Source: Actinobacteria bacterium OV320 (GTDB taxonomy: Bacteria > Actinomycetota > Actinomycetes > Streptomycetales > Streptomycetaceae). From it: a DNA stretch of 64,000 nucleotides. A program made the position numbers and the translations under genes. Shown piece after piece: positions 40,129 through 48,710 of the stretch (positions within the stretch are counted from its first letter, which is position 1; every line of letters begins with the position of its first letter). The stretch lies in NCBI GenBank assembly GCA_001298545.1, contig LJCX01000030.1, forward strand, positions 186,001 to 250,000. The letters are read 5' to 3'. A model generated the notes under the pieces. That model was not told where the DNA came from, made no database searches, and worked only from the letters and a program-made list of their open reading frames with translations.

Positions 40129-41619
40129 ATGCCTCGGAAGTACCGCCGCAGACCCCTGCTCGTCTGCGTCCTGGCCCTCCTCGTCGCCCTGGTGGCGGCG
40201 ACCCAGCCGGTGGCCGCGGCCGACGGCCGCCCGTATACCAACCCGCTGAAGTCGGCCAAGGGCGCCGACCCCTGGCTGGAGTTCTACGACGGCGACTACT
40301 ACCTGATCACCACGACGTTCACGGGCGTCCTCGGCATGCGAAAGGCGCCGACCCTGGCGGGCCTCGCCACCGCGCCCACCGTGCAGGTGTGGTCGGACAC
40401 CACGTCGACCCGCAACACCAATATCTGGGCACCGGAGATCCACCGGTTCAACGGCCACTGGTACCTCTACTACTCGGCCGGCCAGGGCGGCACCGCCTGC
40501 TGCGACTCCCAGCGCACCCACGTCCTGGAGAGCGCCGGCACCGACCCGCTGGGCCCCTACACCTACAAGGGCTCCCTCACCGGCTCCAACCTCACGCCGG
40601 GCGGCTGGCTGATCGACGCGAGCGTGCTCCAGGCGAACGGAAACCTGTATCTCGTCGGAAGCGGTTTCGTGAACGGCAGCGCGCAGAGTCTGGTCATCGC
40701 GCCGATGAGCAACCCGTACACGCTGTCCAGCAACACCTTCACGGTGATCTCCAGCCCCACCCTGGACTGGGAACGGGTCGGCGCGCCCGTCAACGAGGGC
40801 CCGGAACCGCTGTATCACAACGGCCGCACCTTCCTCAGCTACTCCGCCAGCTACTGCCAGACCGCCGACTACAAGCTCGGCCAGCTGGAGTTGACGGGCA
40901 GTGACCCGCTGAACCCGGCGTCCTGGACCAAGAAGCAGACGCCCGTCTTCCAGCGCAGCGACACAGCCGGCGTCTACGGTCCCGGCCACAACGGTTTCTT
41001 CACCTCACCCGACGGCACCGAGAACTGGATCGTCTACCACGCCAACTCCTCCGCGAGCGGCGGCTGCGGAAACGGCCGGACGACCCGCGCCCAGAAGTTC
41101 ACCTGGAACGCCGACGGCACCCCGAACTTCGGCACCCCCGTCGCCCTGGGCACGACACTCCCCGGCCCGTCCGGCGAGACGGCGGCGACCCCGACCTCGT
41201 ACACCCTGGTCAACCGCAACAGCGGCAAGTGCCTTGATGTCGAAGGCGGTTCCACGGCCAACGGCACCAACGTCCTCCAGTGGACCTGCACCGGCGGCAC
41301 GAACCAGAAGTGGCGGATCGAGGACCAGGGTGACGACACCAGCCGGCTGGTGAACGTGGCCACCGGGGGCGTGCTGGACACCGCCGACTGCTCCGCCGCC
41401 GACGGCGCCGACCTGCGCCAGTGGTCATGGCTGAACAACAAGTGCCAGCGTTTCCGCCCCGTCTTCACCGCGACCGGCGACTACGTCCGGCTGGTGAACG
41501 AGAACAGCGGCAAGGTCGCCGACGTCGCCGACTGCGGGACCGCGAACGGCACCGACGTACGGCAGTGGACCTGGCTGAACAACACCTGCCAGCAGTGGCG
41601 CCTCGTGCCCACCACCTGA
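40129..41619 (+). CDS. Secreted GH43 arabinan/xylan-degrading enzyme with C-terminal RICIN lectin domain
   Basis: 496 residues. A signal peptide (residues 1-30, RRRPLLVCVLALLVALVAAT) is followed by a five-bladed beta-propeller GH43 domain with the three acidic motifs: GADPWLEFYDG (base Asp), NIWAPEIHRFNG and NEGPEPLYHNG (acid Glu). The C-terminal ~130 residues form a ricin-B-type domain (CBM13 fold) with repeated VNRNSGKCLDV / LRQWSWLNNKCQRF / VRQWTWLNNTCQQWRLV blocks. GH43 enzymes remove or cut alpha-L-arabinofuranosyl or beta-xylosyl links in plant hemicellulose. A second GH43 gene follows at 88 bp. Confidence 0.92.
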   Translation: MPRKYRRRPLLVCVLALLVALVAATQPVAAADGRPYTNPLKSAKGADPWLEFYDGDYYLITTTFTGVLGMRKAPTLAGLATAPTVQVWSDTTSTRNTNIWAPEIHRFNGHWYLYYSAGQGGTACCDSQRTHVLESAGTDPLGPYTYKGSLTGSNLTPGGWLIDASVLQANGNLYLVGSGFVNGSAQSLVIAPMSNPYTLSSNTFTVISSPTLDWERVGAPVNEGPEPLYHNGRTFLSYSASYCQTADYKLGQLELTGSDPLNPASWTKKQTPVFQRSDTAGVYGPGHNGFFTSPDGTENWIVYHANSSASGGCGNGRTTRAQKFTWNADGTPNFGTPVALGTTLPGPSGETAATPTSYTLVNRNSGKCLDVEGGSTANGTNVLQWTCTGGTNQKWRIEDQGDDTSRLVNVATGGVLDTADCSAADGADLRQWSWLNNKCQRFRPVFTATGDYVRLVNENSGKVADVADCGTANGTDVRQWTWLNNTCQQWRLVPTT

Positions 41620-41706
41620 CCCCGGCACCTTCTCCCCCTTCCCCTCCCTCTCCCTCCCCCGCTTCCTCTTCCTTCCCTCCCCACTCCCTCCGTCAGGAGA
41701 ACTCCC

Positions 41707-43155
41707 TTGAGACGCAACGCCGTTCGGCTGATCCTGGCCGGCCTCGTCGCCCTCGCGGCCGTCCTCACCGGTGTGGGCGCCCCCGCCCAGGCCGCCGTGC
41801 CCGACTCCCCCGCGGTGACGTACACCAACCCGATCGCGGAGCAGCGCGCCGATCCGCACATCTTCAAGCACACCGACGGCTACTACTACTTCACCGCAAC
41901 GGTTCCCGCGTACGACCGCATCGTGCTGCGCCGGGCGACGACCATCCAGGGCCTGTCGACGGCCCAGGAGGTCACCATCTGGACCAAGCACAGCAGCGGG
42001 GTCATGGGCGCCCACATCTGGGCGCCGGAGATCCACTTCATCGACGGCAAGTGGTACGTGTACTTCGCGGCCGGGTCCACCACCGACGTCTGGGCGATCC
42101 GGATGTACGTCCTCGAAGGCACCGGCGCCAACCCGCTCACCGCGACCTGGGCCGAGAAGGGCCAGATCAAGACCACGTGGGAGAGCTTCTCGCTGGACTC
42201 CACCACGTTCGTGGTGAACGGCGTCCGCTATCTCGCCTGGGCGCAGCGCAACCCGTCCGAGGACAACAACACCAGTCTGTTCATCGCGAAGATGACCAAC
42301 CCCTGGACGATCTCGGGGACCGCTGCGGAGATCTCGCAGCCGACGCTCTCCTGGGAGACGGTCGGCTACAAGGTCAACGAGGGTCCCGCGCTGATCCAGC
42401 ACGGCGGCAAGGTCTTCATGACCTACTCGGCGAGCGCGACCGACGCCAACTACTGCCTGGGCATGCTGACCGCCTCCGCGACGGCCGACCTGACCGACCC
42501 GGCGTCCTGGACCAAGGGGACGCAGCCCGTCTTCACCTCGAACGCCTCGACCTCGCAGTACGGGCCGGGCCACAACTCGTTCACGGTCTCCGAGGACGGC
42601 AAGTCCGACATCCTCGTCTACCACGACCGCAGCTACAAGGACATCACCGGTGACCCGCTGAACGACCCCAACCGCCGTACCCGCGTGCAGAAGGTGTACT
42701 GGAAGGCGGACGGTACCCCCGACTTCGGCATCCCGGTGGCCGACGGGGTCACCCCGCAGCGCTTCTCCTCGTACAACTACGCGGACCGGTTCATCCGGCA
42801 CTGGGAGTACCGCGCCCGCATCGAGGCCGGGGTCAGCCCGCTCGCCGACTCGCAGTTCCGGGTGGTCACCGGTCTCGCGGGCACCGGCACGGTCTCCCTG
42901 GAGTCGGCCAACTTCCCGGGCTACTACCTGCGGCACAAGAACTTCGAGGTGTGGCTGGAGAAGAGCGACGGCACATCGGCGTTCGCGTCCGACGCGAGCT
43001 TCTACCGGCGGGCCGGTCTCGCCGACTCCGCGGGGGTCTCGTACGAGTCGTACAACTACGCCGGACGGTACGTCCGTCACTACAACTACGTGCTCCATGT
43101 GCAGACACCGAGCACGGCCACGGACAAGGGAGACGCGACGTTCTACGCCCAATGA
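41707..43155 (+). CDS. Secreted GH43 enzyme with C-terminal arabinose-binding (AbfB/CBM42) domain
   Basis: 482 residues starting at TTG 41707, chosen because AGGAG lies 8 nt upstream and the signal peptide (MRRNAVRLILAGLVALAAVL) begins there. The GH43 propeller shows QRADPHIFKHTDG, HIWAPEIHFIDGKWY and NEGPALIQHGG. From about residue 350 an AbfB domain follows with three RFSSYNYADRFIRHWEY / ESANFPGYYLRHKNFEV / ESYNYAGRYVRHYNYVL repeats, which bind arabinofuranose side chains. This suggests an arabinofuranosidase acting on arabinoxylan or arabinan. It probably shares the promoter of the first GH43 gene. Confidence 0.92.
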   Translation: MRRNAVRLILAGLVALAAVLTGVGAPAQAAVPDSPAVTYTNPIAEQRADPHIFKHTDGYYYFTATVPAYDRIVLRRATTIQGLSTAQEVTIWTKHSSGVMGAHIWAPEIHFIDGKWYVYFAAGSTTDVWAIRMYVLEGTGANPLTATWAEKGQIKTTWESFSLDSTTFVVNGVRYLAWAQRNPSEDNNTSLFIAKMTNPWTISGTAAEISQPTLSWETVGYKVNEGPALIQHGGKVFMTYSASATDANYCLGMLTASATADLTDPASWTKGTQPVFTSNASTSQYGPGHNSFTVSEDGKSDILVYHDRSYKDITGDPLNDPNRRTRVQKVYWKADGTPDFGIPVADGVTPQRFSSYNYADRFIRHWEYRARIEAGVSPLADSQFRVVTGLAGTGTVSLESANFPGYYLRHKNFEVWLEKSDGTSAFASDASFYRRAGLADSAGVSYESYNYAGRYVRHYNYVLHVQTPSTATDKGDATFYAQ

Positions 43156-43190
43156 GGCCCTGTCCGGCCTGAGGAGCGCATGACGACCGA

Positions 43191-43226
43191 GACTATACAT
43201 AGGGTGTATACGCTTTATGTATAGTC
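43191..43226. promoter_or_regulatory. 36-bp AT-rich palindrome overlapping the deacetylase promoter
   Basis: GACTATACATA (43191-43201) and TATGTATAGTC (43216-43226) are perfect 11-bp arms with GGTGTATACGCTT-like sequence between. TATAGT (43220-43225) is a good -10 box whose start point would fall on the ATG at 43232. A repressor bound here would block the promoter directly. Confidence 0.6.
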
Positions 43227-43231
43227 GCGGC

Positions 43232-44020
43232 ATGCCTTCTCTGACCAGGAAGATGAAGAAAACGGGGGCCAGGTTGCGGGCCGTTGCCGTCTCGGCGGCG
43301 GCCGGCTGCCTGGCGGTCACGCTGACCGGCTGCGGCGGCGCCGACATCACGCACCCGAGCGCCGCCCGCGCCCGCCCCGCGGCCACCACCCAGGCCGCCC
43401 GCTTCGGCACCGTCGACTGCCGTGAGGCGAAGTGCATCGCCCTCACCTTCGACGCCGGCCCGAGCGAGAACTCGGCCCGGCTGCTCGACATCCTGAAGGA
43501 GAAACAGGTCCCGGCGACCTTCTTCCTGCTGGGCGAGCGGCACATCGAGAAGTACCCGGAGCTCGTCACCCGCATGGCCGCCGAGGGGCACGAGGTGGCC
43601 AGCCACACCTGGGACCACAAGATCCTCACCAGGATCACCCCGGAGGAGATACGCGAGGAACTCCAGCGCCCCAACGACGAGATAGAGCGCCTCACCGGCC
43701 GGCGCCCCACCCTCATGCGCCCACCGCAGGGCCGCACCGACGAGACCGTGCACGAGATCTGCCGCGAACTGGGCCTCGCCGAGGTGCTGTGGACGGTGAC
43801 CGCCAAGGACTACACGACGACCGACTCCGCACTGATCCAACGCCGGGTGCTCGCCCAGGCCGACCGGGACGGCATCGTCCTGCTGCACGACATCTACGAC
43901 GGGACCGTGCCGGCCGTACCGGGGATCATCGACGCGCTGAAAGAGCGCGGATACGTTTTCGTGACCGTTCCCCAACTGCTGGCGCCGGGGACGGCGGTGC
44001 CCGGTCACGTCTATCGCTGA
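43232..44020 (+). CDS. Lipoprotein polysaccharide deacetylase (NodB/CE4 family)
   Basis: 262 residues from ATG 43232; the ATG at 43217 lies inside the palindrome and is less likely. No ribosome site precedes it, and a -10 box ends 6 bp upstream, so the mRNA is probably leaderless. A lipobox LTGC places the lipidated Cys at residue 34. NodB motifs: LTFDAGPSENSARLL (catalytic Asp, with Ala at the usual second Asp), ASHTWDH (metal His pair), LMRPPQGRTDETV and VLLHDIYDG. The family deacetylates peptidoglycan or other GlcNAc polymers. The Asp-to-Ala change occurs in related proteins but could alter metal use. Confidence 0.88.
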   Translation: MPSLTRKMKKTGARLRAVAVSAAAGCLAVTLTGCGGADITHPSAARARPAATTQAARFGTVDCREAKCIALTFDAGPSENSARLLDILKEKQVPATFFLLGERHIEKYPELVTRMAAEGHEVASHTWDHKILTRITPEEIREELQRPNDEIERLTGRRPTLMRPPQGRTDETVHEICRELGLAEVLWTVTAKDYTTTDSALIQRRVLAQADRDGIVLLHDIYDGTVPAVPGIIDALKERGYVFVTVPQLLAPGTAVPGHVYR

Positions 44021-44107
44021 CCCGGCCGGCAACGCGAAGGCAAGTCCGAACCTGTGAGCCGGAGGGTAATCCTCCGTCGGACGGTTCCGACTCCTTACGA
44101 TCAACGC

Positions 44108-44548
44108 GTGGTCTTCTTCCAGCTCGAACGCACGGTACCGCTGTCCCCGGACGACGCCTGGCGTCGCCTGACGCAGTGGTCCCGGCACGGCGACGTGGTA
44201 CCGCTGACCCACGTCGCCGTGCTCACCCCCGCGCCGACCCGTGAGGGCACGGTCTTCGTGGCGCGTTCGGGTCTCGGCCCGTTCGCCTTCGCCGACCGGA
44301 TGGAGGTGACCGTGTGGCAGCCGCCGTCCGAGGGCGAGCCGGGCCGGTGCCGGCTGGAGAAACGCGGCCGGGTGGTCCTGGGCTGGGCCGAGATCGAGGT
44401 ACGGCCGGGCCCCGGCGGGCGGGCCCGGGTGCTCTGGAGGGAGGAGTTGCGCGTGCGTTTTCTACCCTCCCTCTTCGACCCCCTTCTGCGGACCACGGCC
44501 CGCTCGGTGTTCGGGCGCGCGGTCAACCGGCTGCTCCGCGGCCGGTGA
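44108..44548 (+). CDS. SRPBCC (START/Bet v1-like) family protein
   Basis: 146 residues from GTG 44108. An in-frame GTG at 44054 would add 18 residues of basic, poorly structured sequence. No ribosome site precedes 44108; a TACGAT -10-like box at 44096-44101 would put the transcript start at the GTG, so leaderless expression is possible. The fold pattern (LERTVPLSPDDAWRRLTQWS, FAFADRMEVTVW, RCRLEKRGRVVLGWAEIEV, C-terminal helix LLRTTARSVFGRAVNRLL) is a helix-grip protein that binds a hydrophobic ligand. No function can be named. The LanC-like gene follows at 38 bp. Confidence 0.75.
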   Translation: MVFFQLERTVPLSPDDAWRRLTQWSRHGDVVPLTHVAVLTPAPTREGTVFVARSGLGPFAFADRMEVTVWQPPSEGEPGRCRLEKRGRVVLGWAEIEVRPGPGGRARVLWREELRVRFLPSLFDPLLRTTARSVFGRAVNRLLRGR

Positions 44549-44586
44549 CGGTGCGGGCGTCGCCGGGCCCGTGCCAGGCTGAGGGC

Positions 44587-45882
44587 ATGACGGCAGCCGA
44601 CGATGTCGAGGAACTCGCGGTGGACGCCCTGCGCTGGCTGCGGGGCACCGCCCGTGACACCGGGAGCGGCGGGCTCGGCTGGCCCGTCAGGCCCTCGGAC
44701 GACACGATCGATCCGCAGCTCTACAACGGCACCGCCGGGGTCGTACCCGTGCTCCTGGAAGCCTGGCGGCACTTCGGCGACGACTCCTGGGCCGACACCG
44801 CCCTGCGCGCCGCCCGCAGCCTCGCCGACGCCGTCGACGACCACCCGGACGACTCCCTGTACTTCGGGCTGACCGGTATCGCCCTCGTGCTGCGGACCGT
44901 CCACCGCCAACTCGCCGACGACACCGCCGGCGCCGCCGCCGACCGGGCGCTGGAGCGGGTGCGGTCACACTTCGACGGAGTGCGCTGGGGCGTGCTGTTC
45001 GAGCTGATGGGCGGCAACGCGGGCATCGGCCTCGGCGCACTGGCGGCCGGCGACGCCGACCTCGCCGTACGGGCGCTGGAGCCGTACCTGGATACCGCCG
45101 AGCCCACCCAAGGGGGCGGCGTCACCTGGGAGTTCAGGCTCGGCGCGCCGGCCCGGCTGCACCATGTCTCGCACGGCACGCTCGGGATCGCGTACGCCCT
45201 GGCCGCCGTCGGAACCGCCACCGGCCGTACGGACCTGGTGGACCTCGGGCGGGCAGGTGTCGCGGACGTCGTCGCCCGGGACGAGGACGGTCCGGACGGT
45301 TTCCTCGTGCCGCACTCCGACCCGCACCACCGGCCCGACGTGGTCGAGCGGTACAGCTTCGGCTGGTGTCACGGACCGGCGGGCGACGCCCAGGTCTTCC
45401 GGCTGCTGCGGGACGTCCTCGCCGAGCCGGCGTGGGCAGAGCTCGCCGACCGCTGCTGGCACACCGTGACCCGGTCCGGGCTGCCGCGCCGGCTGCGGCC
45501 CGGGTTCTGGGACAACAACGGCCGCTGCTGCGGGACGGCCGGGGTGCTGGCGCTGGCCTCGGACCGGATCGCCGAGCAGGGCGACTCCCCCGGCTTCGCC
45601 CGCACGCTCGTGGCGGACCTCCTCTCCCGCGCGACCCGGGACGCGGACGGCGCGCGCTGGTCCAACCTCGCCCACCGGCCCGCCCCGGACCGCCTCGAAC
45701 CGCAGACCGGCTGGGCGATGGGCAACGCGGGCATCGCGCGCGAACTGCTGCGCCACGTCCGGCTGAGCCGGGGCGGCGACCCGCGCTACGCGTTCACCTG
45801 GCCGGACCAGCCGCCCGTGCGCGGTGCGGCGGCTCAGGCCACGGAGCCGATCCGGCCCGTCGGCGCCGAACCCGCGTCGTGA
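44587..45882 (+). CDS. LanC-like protein (lanthionine synthetase C family) with Cys-Cys-Cys zinc site
   Basis: 431 residues from ATG 44587. An alpha/alpha toroid with repeated GLTG, GNAG, GTLG and GNAG-type turns (ELMGGNAGIGLGALAAG, LHHVSHGTLGIAYALAA, GWAMGNAGIARELLRH). Zinc ligands are Cys261 (SFGWCHGPAGDA), Cys314 and Cys315 (NNGRCCGTAGVL). Classical LanC has Cys-Cys-His; the CCG form occurs in ProcM-like synthetases. No precursor peptide, dehydratase or transporter gene is near, so this is an orphan and need not make lanthipeptides. Its 3' end overlaps the convergent xdhC gene by 49 bp. Confidence 0.85.
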   Translation: MTAADDVEELAVDALRWLRGTARDTGSGGLGWPVRPSDDTIDPQLYNGTAGVVPVLLEAWRHFGDDSWADTALRAARSLADAVDDHPDDSLYFGLTGIALVLRTVHRQLADDTAGAAADRALERVRSHFDGVRWGVLFELMGGNAGIGLGALAAGDADLAVRALEPYLDTAEPTQGGGVTWEFRLGAPARLHHVSHGTLGIAYALAAVGTATGRTDLVDLGRAGVADVVARDEDGPDGFLVPHSDPHHRPDVVERYSFGWCHGPAGDAQVFRLLRDVLAEPAWAELADRCWHTVTRSGLPRRLRPGFWDNNGRCCGTAGVLALASDRIAEQGDSPGFARTLVADLLSRATRDADGARWSNLAHRPAPDRLEPQTGWAMGNAGIARELLRHVRLSRGGDPRYAFTWPDQPPVRGAAAQATEPIRPVGAEPAS

Positions 45883-47180
45883 TGGATGGGCGTGTGGGCG
45901 CCGGTGAGTGAGACCCCGCTGCCGCCGCGCCGGTCGGCCACGATCTCGGCGGCGATCGACAACGCCGTCTCCTCGGGCGTACGGGCCCCCAGGTCGAGGC
46001 CGATGGGGGATCGCAGACGGGCCAACTCCAGCTCGCTCACGCCTACTTCACGCAACCGGGCGTTGCGGTCGAGGTGGGTACGGCGGGAGCCCATCGCGCC
46101 GACGTAGGCGACCGGGAGCCGCAACGCCAGCCGGAGCAGGGGGACGTCGAACTTGGCATCGTGGGTGAGGACGCACAGCACGGTCCGCGCGTCCACCTCC
46201 GTGCGCTCCAGGTACCGGTGCGGCCACTCGACGACGATCTCGTCGGCCTCCGGGAAACGGGCCTCGGTCGCGAAGACGGGACGCGCGTCGCACACCGTCA
46301 CGCGGTAGTTCAGGAACTTTCCGACCCGCACCAAGGCCGACGCGAAGTCGATCGCGCCGAACACGATCATCCGGGGCGGCGGGACGGACGACTCGACCAG
46401 GACCGTGAGCGGCGCCCCGCAGCGGGAGCCCTGCTCGCCGATCTCCAGGGTGCCGGTGCGACCGGCGTCGAGAAAGGCGCCGGCCTCGGCCGCGACCGTA
46501 CGGTCCAGCTCCGGATGGGCGCCGAAGCCGCCTTCGTAGTAACCGCTGTCGTACGAGGTGCTGTCGCGGAAACCGCTGTCGTAAGAAGTGCTGTCGCGGA
46601 AACCGCTGTCGTAAGAAGTGCCGCCGTGGAAACCGCTGTCGTAAGAAGTGCCGCTGCGGAAACCGCTGTCGTAAGAGGCGCTGCCCTGGAAACCGCTGTC
46701 GTGAGAAGCGCTCATGCGGGAACCGTTTTCGTCGGTCCCCCGGCGGCGGACGACCAGCGCGCGGCCGACGAGGTCCGCCGGGCCGGTCACGATCCGCGCC
46801 AGCGCCGTGGCCCCGCCGGAGGCGGCGGCCGCCAGGCCGGCCGCGATCACCGGCCGGACCCGGTCACCGACCCGCACCGGGGTGACGAGGATGTCGATGA
46901 TCCCGCCGCAGGTGAGCCCGACGGCGAAGGCGTCGTCGTCGCTGTAACCGAAGCGTTCGAGGACGGACTCCCCGTCCTCCAGCGCTTGCCGGCACAGCTC
47001 GTACACCGCGCCCTCCACGCAGCCACCGGAGACCGAGCCGATCGCCGTTCCGTCGGCGTCCACCGCCAGGGCGGCGCCCGGCCGGCGGGGCGCGCTGCCG
47101 CCGACGGCCACCACGGTGGCCACGGCGAAGTCACGGCCCTGCTCGACCCACCGGTTCAGCTCCTCGGCGATGTCCAGCAT
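45834..47180 (-). CDS. xdhC: XdhC/CoxI-family molybdenum cofactor maturation protein with tandem-repeat insertion
   Basis: 448 residues, longer than typical members because of an insertion. The N-terminal XdhC/CoxI domain shows VATVVAVGGSAPRRPGAALA, GSVSGGCVEGAVYELC and VGLTCGGIIDILV. The C-terminal Rossmann-like XdhC_C domain shows PRMIVFGAIDFASALVRVGK, VLCVLTHDAKFDVPLL, YVGAMGSRRTHLDRN and LRSPIGLDLGARTPEETALS. Between them (about residues 156-215) are six TSYDSGFRDS-like decapeptides. The family inserts sulfurated molybdenum cofactor into xanthine dehydrogenase, encoded upstream on the same strand with the permease in between. Confidence 0.93.
   Translation of the reverse strand: MLDIAEELNRWVEQGRDFAVATVVAVGGSAPRRPGAALAVDADGTAIGSVSGGCVEGAVYELCRQALEDGESVLERFGYSDDDAFAVGLTCGGIIDILVTPVRVGDRVRPVIAAGLAAAASGGATALARIVTGPADLVGRALVVRRRGTDENGSRMSASHDSGFQGSASYDSGFRSGTSYDSGFHGGTSYDSGFRDSTSYDSGFRDSTSYDSGYYEGGFGAHPELDRTVAAEAGAFLDAGRTGTLEIGEQGSRCGAPLTVLVESSVPPPRMIVFGAIDFASALVRVGKFLNYRVTVCDARPVFATEARFPEADEIVVEWPHRYLERTEVDARTVLCVLTHDAKFDVPLLRLALRLPVAYVGAMGSRRTHLDRNARLREVGVSELELARLRSPIGLDLGARTPEETALSIAAEIVADRRGGSGVSLTGAHTPIHHDAGSAPTGRIGSVA
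46536..46715. repeat. 30-bp tandem repeat, 6 copies, inside xdhC
   Basis: Six in-frame units encode decapeptides ending in (Y/H)DSGF/Y plus two variable residues. Units nearest the domain edges have diverged while central ones are nearly identical. There are no spacers between units, so it is not a CRISPR. Confidence 0.95.
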
Positions 47181-47252
47181 CTCTCGGTCTCCTTGACTGC
47201 GGTTGCGTGGAGGGCGGTGGTGCGACGTGCGGGTGCCCGTCGGGCCGGGGTG

Positions 47253-48710
47253 CTAGTGCACGCCCAGCCAGCTCTCGATCGGATTGAGGGCGAAGTAGAC
47301 GAGGAAGATCGCCGTCAGGACCCACATGAAGGCGCCGATCTCCCGCGCCCTGCCCTGCGCTGCCTTGATGGCGGTGTAGGAGATGACGCCCGCGGCGACA
47401 CCGGTGGTGATGGTGTAGGTGAACGGCATCAGGACGACGGTCAGGAACACCGGGACCGCGGTCGCCCGGTCGGCCCAGTCGACGTGGCGGGCGTTCATCA
47501 GCATCATCGCGCCGATGACGACCAGGGCGGCGGAGGCGACCTCCTGCGGGACGATCGCGGTCAGCGGCGTGAAGAACAGACAGGCCGCGAAGAAGGCGCC
47601 GGTGACGACCGAGGCGAGACCCGTACGGGCTCCCTCGCCCACGCCGGTCGCCGACTCGATGAACACGGTCTGGCCGGACCCGCCCGCCACCCCGCCGATC
47701 GCTCCGCCGGCGCCGTCGATGAACAGCGCCTTGGACAGGCCCGGCATCCGGCCCTTGTCGTCGGCGAGCCCGGCCTCGGTGCCGACGCCGATGATGGTGG
47801 CCATCGCGTCGAAGAACCCGGCCAGGACGAGCGTGAAGACGATCATGCCGACGGTCATCGCGCCGACCTCGCCCCAGCCGCCGAACTCCACGTCACCGAA
47901 GAGCGAGAAGTCGGGCATCGAGACCGCGCCGCCGTGCAGTTCGGGAGCGCCCGCCGCCCACTGCTTCGGGTCGACGACCCCGGTGGCGTTGAGGACCGCG
48001 GCGACGACCGTGCCGCCGACGATGCCGATGAGGATGGCGCCGGGGATGTTCCGGGCCTGGAGCATGAAGATCAGCAGCAGCGTGCCGGCGAACAACAGGA
48101 CGGGCCAGCCGGCGAGTTCGCCGGCCGGGCCGAGGGTGACCGGGGTCGCCTCGCCCTGGTGCACGAAGCCGGACTTGTAGAAACCGATGAGCGCGATGAA
48201 CAGGCCGATGCCCATGGTGATGCCGTGCTTGAGCGCGAGCGGGATCGCGTTCATGATCATCTCGCGCAGGCCGGTGACGACCAGCAGCATGATGACGACG
48301 CCGTACAGCACGCACATGCCCATCGCCTGCGGCCAGGTCATCTCCGGGGCGACCTGGGAGGACAGGACGCCGGAGACGGAGAGCCCGGCGGCGAGCGCGA
48401 GCGGCACCTTGCCGAAGAAGCCCATCAGCAGCGTGCTGAAAGCCGCTGCGAAAGCGGTTGCGGTGATCAGCGCCTGCGGGGCGAGGGTGTCCCCGGCCGC
48501 GTCCTTGCCGGACAGGATCAGGGGGTTGAGCAGGAGGATGTACGCCATCGCCATGAAGGTGGTGACGCCGCCGCGCACTTCGCCGGCGACCGTGGATCCC
48601 CGCTTGGATATGTGGAAGTACCGATCGAGCCAGGACCGTCCGGCCGGGACGCGGGTGCCTTCGCCCGCGTCTTCGGCTGTGGTCCTCGGCTCCAGTGACT
48701 GCTGGGTCAT
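47253..48710 (-). CDS. NCS2/AzgA-type purine permease
   Basis: 485 residues from ATG 48710, with GGGAGA upstream; the longer open frame before it is not protein-like. There are 12-14 membrane segments. Family features are GGVTTFMAMAYILLLNPLIL near the N-terminus, ALKHGITMGIGLFIALIGF, VLAGFFDAMATIIGVGTEAG (the conserved Asp/Thr-rich helix), and SGQTVFIESATGVGEGARTG. AzgA-like members take up hypoxanthine, guanine and adenine by proton symport. The location between xdhC and the dehydrogenase genes supports uptake of (hypo)xanthine for oxidation. Confidence 0.92.
   Translation of the reverse strand: MTQQSLEPRTTAEDAGEGTRVPAGRSWLDRYFHISKRGSTVAGEVRGGVTTFMAMAYILLLNPLILSGKDAAGDTLAPQALITATAFAAAFSTLLMGFFGKVPLALAAGLSVSGVLSSQVAPEMTWPQAMGMCVLYGVVIMLLVVTGLREMIMNAIPLALKHGITMGIGLFIALIGFYKSGFVHQGEATPVTLGPAGELAGWPVLLFAGTLLLIFMLQARNIPGAILIGIVGGTVVAAVLNATGVVDPKQWAAGAPELHGGAVSMPDFSLFGDVEFGGWGEVGAMTVGMIVFTLVLAGFFDAMATIIGVGTEAGLADDKGRMPGLSKALFIDGAGGAIGGVAGGSGQTVFIESATGVGEGARTGLASVVTGAFFAACLFFTPLTAIVPQEVASAALVVIGAMMLMNARHVDWADRATAVPVFLTVVLMPFTYTITTGVAAGVISYTAIKAAQGRAREIGAFMWVLTAIFLVYFALNPIESWLGVH

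Noticed and set aside
41425..43806. 793-codon open frame on the minus strand
   Set aside because: Antisense to the second GH43 gene and the deacetylase, both of which have family motifs and signal sequences.
46536..46715. CRISPR array
   Set aside because: 30-bp units are contiguous without spacers, in frame and coding.
46074..48698. 874-codon open frame on the plus strand
   Set aside because: Antisense to xdhC and the purine permease. Composition is Asp/Glu/Gly/Arg-rich, an artefact of GC-rich codon bias, with no domain or ribosome site.
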